A DNA stretch of 16,648 nt from an uncultured Fretibacterium sp. (GTDB taxonomy: Bacteria > Synergistota > Synergistia > Synergistales > Aminobacteriaceae). Numbering within the stretch: position 1 is the first letter of the stretch; each line of letters opens with the position of its first letter. The DNA is taken from the NCBI GenBank assembly GCA_937915835.1, contig CALGHA010000044.1:1-16648 (forward strand). The letters run 5' to 3'. Below the pieces are notes generated by a model that saw only the letters and a program-made list of their open reading frames with translations, ran no database searches and had not been told where the DNA came from. Shown in pieces: positions 1-7,626 of this stretch. The position numbers and the translations under genes were made by a program.

Positions 1-55
1 TCATGTCGGAGTTCAACAGGAATGCTTCACCGTTCAAGCGATGTACTTCTATCAT
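1..55 (-). CDS. flbD: Flagellar FlbD family protein, N-terminal fragment (runs off the window)
   Basis: Only the first 18 codons are present; the gene continues beyond the left edge. They read MIEVHRLNGEAFLLNSDM, matching the conserved start of FlbD family proteins (MIxVxRLNGxxFxLNxDxIE). FlbD is a small protein of roughly 60-80 residues, usually encoded in flagellar clusters just before motA and motB. The ATG at 55-53 is preceded by a clear ribosome site, AAGGAG on the minus strand at 63-68, with 7 bases between. The fragment implies that flagellar genes lie to the left and that the organism is, or was, motile. Identity rests on a short but distinctive stretch. Confidence 0.75.
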   Translation of the reverse strand, partial: MIEVHRLNGEAFLLNSDM

Positions 56-85
56 TACTTAGCTCCTTTATCGTAAAATTTTTCA

Positions 86-280
86 TCAGCAAGCCGCAAA
101 ATTATCTTGTGTCCAGCAGTCAAGCTCATCACGCACAATAAAATACAACGCCGCATAATTATCACTGCGTTCATAATTTTCTTGTTTTATCAATAAATCT
201 TTATGCATGAATTTTCTTAGCTTCCCGTTAATTAAAAAATTTTTTGGGATAATTTGTAATATTATACGATTTGAAAGCAA
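86..280 (-). CDS. Doubtful small hypothetical protein upstream of flbD
   Basis: A 64-codon frame ends at a TGA 30 bases before the flbD start and reads in the same direction. No family is recognised. No ribosome site lies before the first ATG; an internal ATG at 208-206 would give 40 residues (MHKDLLIKQENYERSDNY...) behind a weak GGGAAG at 221-226. The C-terminal half has a protein-like composition, ending in the run YFIVRDELDCWTQDNFAAC. It could be a small real gene, the remnant of a decayed gene, or chance in an AT-rich spacer. The surrounding 56-334 region holds nothing else I can support. Confidence 0.22.
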   Translation of the reverse strand: MLSNRIILQIIPKNFLINGKLRKFMHKDLLIKQENYERSDNYAALYFIVRDELDCWTQDNFAAC

Positions 281-334
281 AAAGCGATAAAATAAAGCAA
301 TAAAAAATTTCGCCGGAGGTGTATTGAATTTCTC

Positions 335-1717
335 ATGTCCGAAAATATTAATGATCTTTACAGCAAAATAGATTTCCTTGTAAATGGTGGAGCACTCAAA
401 AGTTTAACGGATTATCTCACCGAGAATAATATTAAAGCACTCGTTGTTGAACCGGAAGAAACTGGAACTCTCAACGTTATGGATGCTGCCGGAATTATTC
501 CACAAACTTTGACGCTCGAAGATAATATCACAAAACTTTTCACGTCAGGCGTTGCGAAAGAGAATTACGAGGTTGATTATTCCGATGGTCCTGAAGATTG
601 GCCGGGAGTTGTGAGAATTAAGGGCGGCCAATGGAAAATTTACATCTTGCTCCAGGATAAGCCCGCTAAACCTGACGCGTTAGTCGAAGAATTGAAGCCT
701 TATGCAGGATTAATAAGATTGTGGCAGACGTTTAAAAAAATATCTGACACGGAGAAGAAATTATCGCGGCTGTCATACATGATTTTAGCGACTAAGAGCA
801 CGTTAGCGTCAATCTTTGAGCCTATGCCTCTTCAATATTTCGCTTCGTTCTTGACTGACGTATTGCGTGAGAGCTTGTTCCCGAAGTCAGTAGCAATTCT
901 CAAGGATGAGGGAAATTATTTATCTGTTTTTAACGGTAAAGCTGATAGTATTCCCGAACGAAAAGGAATTTACGCAGAACAGATTTTGCCGCCAACTCCT
1001 GTGGTCGTTAAAAATGATGAACCTGCTGAAGTCGTTTTGCCAGTTGCTGAAGGTGATTGCAGATTGTTCTGTTTAATCCAGTGGGACGAATTACCAGATG
1101 ACCAGACTATGAATTTCCTTGAGCTTCTTGGAAGTTTGGCCGTCCGTGCAATCGCGATTAATAACTTACGTGTTCAGTCTCAGCAGGCCCAAGCTAATAT
1201 CTCAACCGGAGAATTTACGGTATTATCGCTCTCGAATGTCCTCAAAATTTTACGCGGTGCCGAGAACAAAACGAGATTTTTATCATTGCTCGTTGATATT
1301 TTCATGGAACAGTGCCGAATGCAGAATTGTTTATTAGCGACTTGGAACAAAGCCCGAAAAGGTTACGCGATCACCGAATACCGAACTGGAAGCATTAAAG
1401 CCGACATGGACCCGACACTTTTACCCTCGTCAAATCCTGCTTCAGTCGACAATATCAACAACTCCTATTATGACCTCACGGAAAAATCTCCTGACACAAT
1501 CTTTAAATCTTGGGGATTAGCCGGTTGTCCATGGAAGGACGCGTTGAAGAGTTCTGAGGCAAAATATATTTTCCCGGTCTGTGATGATAATTCTCTGGTT
1601 GGAATTTTAGCGCTCGGAGCAGGACAAAAGGGAGCAAACGCTCTGGATCGTTCACAACTTGCTTCGTTACAGTTAATCGCTCAGTTTGCTGCGTATGAGT
1701 TCAGACGTTTTGAGTAA
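335..1717 (+). CDS. Tandem GAF-domain-like protein, function unknown
   Basis: This 460-residue soluble protein has no signal peptide or membrane segment. Roughly the first 120 residues are an unrecognised N-terminal domain. A helical stretch near 125-150 (KKISDTEKKLSRL) looks like a linker before two GAF-like alpha/beta units at about 150-275 and 295-458. The second ends in a typical GAF pattern (YIFPVCDDNSLVGILALG, then a long helix). No kinase, cyclase, phosphodiesterase or DNA-binding module is attached, so it may be a stand-alone sensor or scaffold. The ATG at 335 follows GGAGGT at 315-320 with an unusually long gap of 14 bases; a TTG at 324 is better placed but out of frame. It is first in the operon, with dxs immediately after. 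The GAF assignment is by eye from length and secondary-structure pattern. Confidence 0.8.
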   Translation: MSENINDLYSKIDFLVNGGALKSLTDYLTENNIKALVVEPEETGTLNVMDAAGIIPQTLTLEDNITKLFTSGVAKENYEVDYSDGPEDWPGVVRIKGGQWKIYILLQDKPAKPDALVEELKPYAGLIRLWQTFKKISDTEKKLSRLSYMILATKSTLASIFEPMPLQYFASFLTDVLRESLFPKSVAILKDEGNYLSVFNGKADSIPERKGIYAEQILPPTPVVVKNDEPAEVVLPVAEGDCRLFCLIQWDELPDDQTMNFLELLGSLAVRAIAINNLRVQSQQAQANISTGEFTVLSLSNVLKILRGAENKTRFLSLLVDIFMEQCRMQNCLLATWNKARKGYAITEYRTGSIKADMDPTLLPSSNPASVDNINNSYYDLTEKSPDTIFKSWGLAGCPWKDALKSSEAKYIFPVCDDNSLVGILALGAGQKGANALDRSQLASLQLIAQFAAYEFRRFE

Positions 1718-1738
1718 ATTTATGTGATAATTTATGAT

Positions 1739-3559
1739 ATGGAATTCCTGAAACCAGGTTTTACACGAGAAGATTTACTGCGAATTGATGAAAAATTTCT
1801 GCCCTTGCTTGCTGAAGAGGTGAGGGCAGTTATTATAGACACGGTGAAACGTAACGGCGGACATTTAGGCTCTTCGTTGGGAGTTGTTGAGCTGACAATT
1901 GCGATGTTGCGAACGTTTGACCCGTTTAATGACCGAATAATTTTTGACGTTGGACATCAATCTTATCCCTATAAAATTTTGACGGACAGATTTGACCAAT
2001 TTCATACGTTAAGGCTGAAAGATGGGATTTCAGGTTTTCCCCGACGAAGTGAAAGCCCTTGCGACCATTTCAACACCGGGCATTCGAGCACATCAATTTC
2101 TGCGGCGTTGGGAATGGCAAAAGCACGAGACTTATTACACGAGAAAAGAAACGTTATAGCTTTCATCGGCGACGCTTCATTGATTAACGGATTAGCATTC
2201 GAGGCATTAAATTACGTTCAGGAGACACACACAAACTTTATAATCATTCTCAACGACAACAGACATTCAATTTCAAACAGGGTCGGCGGCTTCTCAACAA
2301 TGCTGGCGAGATTGTCAGCGAACACGTTTTACCGAAGGATTAAGAACAAGATACGCAGAATTAGGGGAGTTCGCGGGATTAAGCCGTTCGAGAAAATTCG
2401 GGACTTCATAAAATTTCTGGTTAAGCCCAACAATATTTTTGACGAGTTAGGCATAAATTACTGGGGACCGTTTGACGGACATGATATTAAGAATGCCGAG
2501 AAAATGCTTGAACTCGCAAAGAATTATTACCGTCCTGTATTGTTGCATTTTAACACGATTAAAGGCAAAGGACTTCCCGAAGCAGAAGCTGACCCGACGA
2601 AATATCATCAAGTTTCACCAGCTGGAACCCCCAAAGCCCGAACTTGGAGCGAAGCGGCATCACAAATTGCTGAAGAACTCGCAATGAAAGATGAAAGAAT
2701 TGTGTGTTTCACGGCGGCAATGGCTACTGGAGTAAAACTTGAGAAATTTGCGCGGGAATTCCCATCAAGATTTTTTGACGTTGGTATAGCTGAAAGTCAT
2801 ATGCTCACGATGGCGGCAGGCTTAGCGGCTGGAGGTATGCGCCCTTGGGTGTTCATTTACTCGACATTCTTGCAAAGAGCAATGGATCAGCTCGTTCATG
2901 ATATAGCATTGCAAAATTTACCCGTCGTAATAATGGTCGATCGTGCAGGATTGGCCGGATCCGATGGAGATACTCATCAAGGATTACTCGACATTTCTTG
3001 GGGACGAGCAATCCCTAATCTGGAAATTTTCACGCCGTGTGATGAATTTTCCCTGAAAGACGCGATGATTAAGGCTTCAACGAGAGACGGCCCGACGTTA
3101 ATACGTTATCCAAGAGGAAGCATTCCAAGTGAAAACTTTTCGGCTGTTAGTGATGACATTGTGAAACTCTATGACGGTGAGAAAATCGCATTGCTTGGTA
3201 ATGGCGCGAGTATAAACACGATGCTTGAGGCTAAAAATCTTGCTGAACACGAAAAATTTTATTCGCCAGCCATATATGACGTGAGAAAGATTAAGCCGTT
3301 GAACATGAATATCCTTGATGAAATTTTGCGGAAATATGAGCTTGTCGCTGTTCTGGAAGAAAATTACATGCCTGGAGGATTAGGCGAGGCTGTAGCGTCG
3401 AGAATTGCCGAGAAAAAATTTAACGTGAGATTATTACGCTTCGGAGTTCCTGACATCTGCGTAAAACATGCTACTCAATCCGAACAACGAGAGCTTTACG
3501 GCTTGACGGCTGAAAACGTAATCGCTCAGTGTAAAAAATTTCTCGCTCATGAAGAATAA
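1739..3559 (+). CDS. dxs: 1-deoxy-D-xylulose-5-phosphate synthase (divergent)
   Basis: DXS joins pyruvate and glyceraldehyde 3-phosphate using thiamine diphosphate, the first step of the MEP isoprenoid route. With a GTG start at 1724 the protein has 611 residues, close to the usual ~620; I prefer the ATG at 1739 (606 residues), though neither has a strong ribosome site. On the 611-residue numbering the key residues are present: H47 in GGHLGSSLG, H295, catalytic E357 (DVGIAES), Y379 and R385 (IYSTFLQRA), R407, D414 and H418 (DRAGLAGSDGDTHQG), and the IRYPRG arginine. Oddities are GDA instead of GDG in the thiamine/magnesium motif (D150, with the partner LNDN at 176-179), NRHSIS where NEMSIS is usual, and GIAESH where GIAEQH is usual. 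It overlaps tlyA by 11 bases, a pairing seen in many bacteria. It is a full-length and probably active but divergent member. Confidence 0.93.
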   Translation: MEFLKPGFTREDLLRIDEKFLPLLAEEVRAVIIDTVKRNGGHLGSSLGVVELTIAMLRTFDPFNDRIIFDVGHQSYPYKILTDRFDQFHTLRLKDGISGFPRRSESPCDHFNTGHSSTSISAALGMAKARDLLHEKRNVIAFIGDASLINGLAFEALNYVQETHTNFIIILNDNRHSISNRVGGFSTMLARLSANTFYRRIKNKIRRIRGVRGIKPFEKIRDFIKFLVKPNNIFDELGINYWGPFDGHDIKNAEKMLELAKNYYRPVLLHFNTIKGKGLPEAEADPTKYHQVSPAGTPKARTWSEAASQIAEELAMKDERIVCFTAAMATGVKLEKFAREFPSRFFDVGIAESHMLTMAAGLAAGGMRPWVFIYSTFLQRAMDQLVHDIALQNLPVVIMVDRAGLAGSDGDTHQGLLDISWGRAIPNLEIFTPCDEFSLKDAMIKASTRDGPTLIRYPRGSIPSENFSAVSDDIVKLYDGEKIALLGNGASINTMLEAKNLAEHEKFYSPAIYDVRKIKPLNMNILDEILRKYELVAVLEENYMPGGLGEAVASRIAEKKFNVRLLRFGVPDICVKHATQSEQRELYGLTAENVIAQCKKFLAHEE

Positions 3560-4346
3560 AGAACGTCTTGATAAACTCTTGCTTGAACTTGGACTTGTCG
3601 ACACTCGCAATAAAGCTCAAGCTCTAATCATGGCCGGAAAAGTTCGCGTAAACTCTCAAGTCATCACGAAATCTGGAGCAATGTTCGAACATGACGCTGA
3701 TATCACGCTCGATGAAGTTTCACAGTGGGCAAGTCGAGGCGCGAAAAAGTTATTGCGGGCGTTTGAGGTCTTCGGGCTTGACGTTTACGGTAAAATATGC
3801 GCTGATTTCGGAGCTTCAACAGGCGGCTTCACTGACGTGTTATTAGCGAACGGAGCTGAAAAAGTTTACGCAATCGATGTAGGTTACGGCCAATTAATAT
3901 GGAGATTAGCGAACGACGAACGAGTTATTGTGAAAGACAGGACTAACGCAAGATATTTGACACATGAAGATTTTCCCGATGAGATTAATTTTGCCTCGTG
4001 TGATGTCTCGTTTATTTCGCTCAAGCTAATTTTGCCGGTTCTTGATGAAATTGTTCATGATGAAGCCGTCGTGCTAATTAAGCCCCAATTTGAGGCCGGA
4101 CGAGAGAAAATTTCACGCGGAATTGTCAAGGATAAGAAAATTCACGTTGAAGTCCTCGAAAATATTTTGCAATTTATCCGTGAGCAGACAAAGTTTTTCG
4201 TTGCTGGTCTGACTTATTCGCCGATTAAAGGCCCTGAAGGAAATATAGAGTTTTTATGCAGGATTACTCACGCCGAAAATGATTATATTTATGATGTTAA
4301 TGATATAGTAAATCTTGCGCATGAAAATTTAGATGAAAAAATTTAG
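3549..4346 (+). CDS. tlyA: TlyA family rRNA (cytidine-2'-O)-methyltransferase
   Basis: The 265-residue protein has the TlyA layout and length. An N-terminal S4 RNA-binding domain covers about residues 4-60 (RLDKLLLELGLVDTRNKAQ). An FtsJ-like Rossmann methyltransferase follows, with the S-adenosylmethionine motif DFGASTGGFTDVLL at 86-99. The family block VKDRTNARYL is near 128-137. Candidate catalytic K-D-K residues are K66 or K67 (SRGAKKLL), D152 (CDVSFISL) and K178 (LIKPQFEAGRE). Characterised TlyA proteins methylate ribose of cytidines in 16S and/or 23S rRNA and affect capreomycin sensitivity; the older name haemolysin A is misleading. The ATG lies inside the end of dxs (11-base overlap) with no clear ribosome site, so translation is probably coupled to dxs. 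Whether it modifies one or both rRNAs cannot be read from the sequence. Confidence 0.93.
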   Translation: MKNKERLDKLLLELGLVDTRNKAQALIMAGKVRVNSQVITKSGAMFEHDADITLDEVSQWASRGAKKLLRAFEVFGLDVYGKICADFGASTGGFTDVLLANGAEKVYAIDVGYGQLIWRLANDERVIVKDRTNARYLTHEDFPDEINFASCDVSFISLKLILPVLDEIVHDEAVVLIKPQFEAGREKISRGIVKDKKIHVEVLENILQFIREQTKFFVAGLTYSPIKGPEGNIEFLCRITHAENDYIYDVNDIVNLAHENLDEKI

Positions 4347-4361
4347 AGAGGTGATTAACTT

Positions 4362-5420
4362 TTGAGTGAAGCTACAAGTTTGCTCAAGGTATTATTTGAA
4401 GCCAACGAATGGGAGAAAATTGAAGCCGCAATTAACAATGAAACCGATATTAACGCTCTCGATAATGACGGCTACACTTTGTTGTCATACGCCGTAATGT
4501 CGAATGAACCGGATAATGTCAGGAAAATTCTAGGATTAGGCGCGGACGTAAATATCAAGCTCGGACTGAAATTTAACGTTCTGGGCTACATAGCTCTGTT
4601 ATTTGCCACGAATGAACAAGTCGGTAAACGAGTTAATGACGTAAACCCCGAAATTATCTCAATATTAATCCAAGCCGGAGCCGACATGAGCGATGCAATG
4701 TTAATCGGCATAAGGTCCGGAAGTGTCGAGTTCATAGATTTATTATTTCAGAACGGAGCGGACATAAACGGGAAATTCGCTGAGGATCTCACACCTTTTG
4801 CAATCGCAATTCTCGGCATGAAGAAGACAATGAAGCCTGAAATTCTGCAATATCTCGCTGAACACGGAGCTAATCTCGACGAAATTTTTGACTTGGGCGA
4901 CAACGTAATCACTACAGCCCTGAATATTTGCGTCACAATGGGACGAATAGACCTGATGAGAATTTTGCTTGAACACGGAGCTAATCCCAACATACAGGAC
5001 GACAGGGGAAGAGTTCCGTTATTACTCGCTTCCTTGCTGGGAAATATCGACGCTGAAGATGTTACGTGCCTTCTTGACGCTGGAGCTGATGTGAACGCTC
5101 ATGACGAAAAAGGATTGACGGTTTTAATGTGGGTCATTATCACACGAGACAATAGCGCAAAATTCATGATTTCGGCGTTAATCCAAACCGGAGGACTTTG
5201 CACGGAGAACGGCGAGAAATTTGCGGGCTTCTGTTATGCGGTGTCAGCGTTGAAGCGTGAAAATCAGCTTGAAATTGTCAGATTGCTTATTAAGCGTGGA
5301 GCTGACGTAAAACTTCGTGCTAAAAACGGGATGAATGCTTTGAATTATGCCGCGATGAATTTCGACAATGAGATTGTGAGTATTCTCAAGAATGCTGGGG
5401 CAAATAATAATAAATCTTAG
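4362..5420 (+). CDS. Ankyrin-repeat protein
   Basis: This 352-residue protein is built almost entirely of ankyrin repeats. Recurrent signatures are G-A-D-V/I-N turns (LGLGADVN, QNGADIN, EHGANPN, DAGADVNA, KRGADVK) and helices of the type xxLxxAxxxGxxxIxxxLL. I count about eight to ten units, several degenerate, at roughly 6-34, 35-67, 98-134, 140-172, 181-213, 217-248, 250-278, 300-318 and 320-350. There is no signal peptide, membrane segment or extra catalytic domain, so it probably acts in the cytoplasm as a protein-binding scaffold. The start is TTG at 4362, supported by AGGTGA at 4349-4354 with 7 bases between. It sits 15 bases after tlyA and 17 before the Wzm-type permease, well inside the operon. 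The partner is unknown. Confidence 0.92.
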   Translation: MSEATSLLKVLFEANEWEKIEAAINNETDINALDNDGYTLLSYAVMSNEPDNVRKILGLGADVNIKLGLKFNVLGYIALLFATNEQVGKRVNDVNPEIISILIQAGADMSDAMLIGIRSGSVEFIDLLFQNGADINGKFAEDLTPFAIAILGMKKTMKPEILQYLAEHGANLDEIFDLGDNVITTALNICVTMGRIDLMRILLEHGANPNIQDDRGRVPLLLASLLGNIDAEDVTCLLDAGADVNAHDEKGLTVLMWVIITRDNSAKFMISALIQTGGLCTENGEKFAGFCYAVSALKRENQLEIVRLLIKRGADVKLRAKNGMNALNYAAMNFDNEIVSILKNAGANNNKS

Positions 5421-5437
5421 GAGGGAAAAATTTTTAC

Positions 5438-6307
5438 ATGTTTATTGATTTATTAAGACGCTGGATAAAACCTGCAAAATTAGGGGAATTTGATTTAATC
5501 ATTGAGCACGATAAAACGACTTCAGATTTTATCTATGAGCTTGTGAAATTCCGTGAATTATTTTTCTTTATGGCCTGGCGTGATATTCTTGTTCGCTACA
5601 AACAGACGATAATCGGAGTTGCTTGGAGCGTAATCCGGCCGTTATTAAGCATGGTAATCTTCACGGTAATTTTCGGACGTGTTGCGAAGATGCCGACCGA
5701 AGGAAGCGTGCCATATCCGATAATGGTATTCTCGGCTTTGTTGCCTTGGCAGTATTTCTCAAACTCGATGCAACAAAGTTCAGAATCAATGCTGAGAAGC
5801 GCAAATATGGTAAGCAAGATTTATTTTCCTCGATTAATTCTGCCGACTTCTGCCGTGCTTGTAAGTGCTGTGGATTTCTTTATCTCATTCGTCCTTTTAT
5901 GTCTTCTCATGGTATTTTATAGATTTATTCCGTCGCCGATGATTTTATTGCTGCCTATATTTTTTATTCCTGCTACAACGTCAGCGCTTGGAGTAGGCTA
6001 TTGGTTCTCTGCGTTCAGTGTTAAATACCGCGATTTTAGACATATAATGCCTTTTGTTGTTCAGTTTGGGCTTTATGTATCTCCTGTAGGCTTCTCAAGC
6101 TCAGTTATTCCTGCAAGATGGCGTTTAGTTTACAGTCTTAATCCAATGGTAGGCGTTATCGATGGCTTCAGATGGTGCATTCAAGGAACTTCTGACTCGC
6201 TTTATCTTCCGGGATTTATAATCTCTATGATAACTTCGACGCTAATATTTTATTCCGGCATGAAATATTTCCGTAAGACCGAGAGATTTTTTGCTGACTT
6301 TATTTAA
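5438..6307 (+). CDS. wzm: ABC-2 type polysaccharide export permease (Wzm/TagG family)
   Basis: This 289-residue inner-membrane subunit has the usual Wzm length and about six hydrophobic segments between residues 40 and 280. The N-terminal cytoplasmic part carries the family hallmark FxxWRDILVRYKQTIIGVAWSVIRP (about residues 45-69). Near the C-terminal third is the conserved VQFGLYVSPVGFS and NPMVGVIDGFRW pattern. Wzm pairs with the Wzt ATPase to move undecaprenyl-linked O-antigen or capsule chains across the inner membrane. The ATG at 5438 follows GGAGGG at 5421-5426 with 11 bases between. The ATPase gene begins 23 bases later, and gmd follows, supporting a surface-glycan role. Family is clear; the exact glycan is not. 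Confidence 0.94.
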   Translation: MFIDLLRRWIKPAKLGEFDLIIEHDKTTSDFIYELVKFRELFFFMAWRDILVRYKQTIIGVAWSVIRPLLSMVIFTVIFGRVAKMPTEGSVPYPIMVFSALLPWQYFSNSMQQSSESMLRSANMVSKIYFPRLILPTSAVLVSAVDFFISFVLLCLLMVFYRFIPSPMILLLPIFFIPATTSALGVGYWFSAFSVKYRDFRHIMPFVVQFGLYVSPVGFSSSVIPARWRLVYSLNPMVGVIDGFRWCIQGTSDSLYLPGFIISMITSTLIFYSGMKYFRKTERFFADFI

Positions 6308-6330
6308 TCGGCGATGGAGAAAGAATAATT

Positions 6331-7626
6331 ATGCTAGCACTAAAAGTTGAAGATTTAGGCAAGAGATATTTGATTGATCATAATGTAAATCGAAGAATTT
6401 ATGACATTTTAGGGGATTGGCTGGTACGTCTCAAGCGAAGAATTCGGCACCCTTTTGCTGAACGTTCAAAGCCTGTAGGTTCCGAAGAATTTTGGGCATT
6501 ACAGCATCTTACGTTTAACGTTGAGCAAGGTGAAAGAGTTGCATTCGTCGGACATAACGGAGCGGGAAAATCGACACTCTTAAAAGTTTTGAGCAGGATT
6601 ACGGCACCGACGACGGGAAAAATTTCGATTAAAGGCCGAGTTTCGAGCTTGCTTGAAGTCGGCACAGGCTTTCATCCGGATTTGTCAGGACGAGAAAATA
6701 TTTACATGAACGCCGCAATTTTGGGAATGAAGGTTCAAGAAATCCGCAGAAATTTTGACAGCATCGTTGACTTCGCAGGAGTTGAGAAATTTCTTGACAC
6801 TCCCGTAAAACGCTATTCAAGCGGAATGTATGTTCGTTTAGCCTTCGCAATCGCCGCTCATCTTAACTCAGAAATTTTAATCGTCGATGAAGTTCTTGCA
6901 GTCGGAGATATGGAGTTCCAGAAAAAATGTATGGGAAAAATGGACGAAATCAGCCATAAACAGGGCCGAACAATCTTATTCGTCAGCCATAACATGGGGG
7001 CAGTCCTTCAGCTTTGTAACAGAGTAATTTGTCTCGATAAGGGCCAGAAAGTTTTTGACACTCCTGACGTGGCAGCCGGCGTGCAAAAATATATCAGCAT
7101 TTCCCAGCTTGGAGCAACCGACGCAGAATGGAACAATCCCGGCGATAAATACGAGAACGATTACTTCAAGCCGTTACGTTTCGGGCTTTATAATGCACAC
7201 GGTGAAGTCAATCTTGCCTCGCTGAAACATGACGATGAACTTTACGTTGAAATCGAAGGCATTGTGAGAAAACCTGATAAAAATTTATGTGTCGGCTATG
7301 CAATTTATGACCAAGTCGGGACGTTATTATACTGGACATATCACAACGACCAGATTAACACGAGTTCGGAAATTCCGACGCTTGACGGACATGTTTGCTT
7401 ACGTGCGAAAGTTCCTGTTGAATATTTGAACTTGGGCGACAAGAGATTAGAGCTTGCAATCAGAATTTATAACGGTGAATGGATATCTCAGCCGGGAATG
7501 TCTAAGCCTCCGTCGGTATCGTTCAGGATTGAGGGGCCGTTGACACCTTCACCGTATTGTGTGCTCCAGAGAACTGGAACGATGGCGATAAACTCAAACT
7601 GGAAGCTGAAGGAGAATAAATCATGA
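6331..7626 (+). CDS. wzt: ABC transporter ATPase with C-terminal glycan-binding-like domain (Wzt)
   Basis: The nucleotide-binding domain spans about residues 1-250. It has Walker A GHNGAGKST (74-82), signature YSSGM (162-166), Walker B ILIVDE (182-187) and the switch histidine H220 (FVSHNM). An N-terminal insertion before Walker A (residues 15-50, IYDILGDWLVRLKRR) is typical of O-antigen/teichoic-acid exporters. About 170 more residues follow, rich in beta strands and resembling the Wzt C-terminal domain, which in characterised systems recognises the modified end of its own O-antigen. Total length, 431, is normal for such Wzt proteins. A carbohydrate-binding tail suggests that chain length is set by a terminal modification before export. 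The ATG follows GGAGA at 6316-6320, and the stop overlaps the gmd start as ATGA. Confidence 0.94.
   Translation: MLALKVEDLGKRYLIDHNVNRRIYDILGDWLVRLKRRIRHPFAERSKPVGSEEFWALQHLTFNVEQGERVAFVGHNGAGKSTLLKVLSRITAPTTGKISIKGRVSSLLEVGTGFHPDLSGRENIYMNAAILGMKVQEIRRNFDSIVDFAGVEKFLDTPVKRYSSGMYVRLAFAIAAHLNSEILIVDEVLAVGDMEFQKKCMGKMDEISHKQGRTILFVSHNMGAVLQLCNRVICLDKGQKVFDTPDVAAGVQKYISISQLGATDAEWNNPGDKYENDYFKPLRFGLYNAHGEVNLASLKHDDELYVEIEGIVRKPDKNLCVGYAIYDQVGTLLYWTYHNDQINTSSEIPTLDGHVCLRAKVPVEYLNLGDKRLELAIRIYNGEWISQPGMSKPPSVSFRIEGPLTPSPYCVLQRTGTMAINSNWKLKENKS

Noticed and set aside
240..300. A sigma-70 promoter for the plus-strand operon (TATTAT at 260-265, TTGAAA at 271-276)
   Set aside because: The region is so AT-rich that partial matches are expected, and no -35/-10 pair has proper spacing.
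1119..1337. A 72-codon plus-strand frame inside the GAF-like gene
   Set aside because: It overlaps fully with a longer protein-like frame and shows no domain or ribosome site.
4743..4993. Two overlapping minus-strand frames of about 80 codons inside the ankyrin gene
   Set aside because: Both are antisense to a continuous ankyrin-repeat frame, with no initiation signals.
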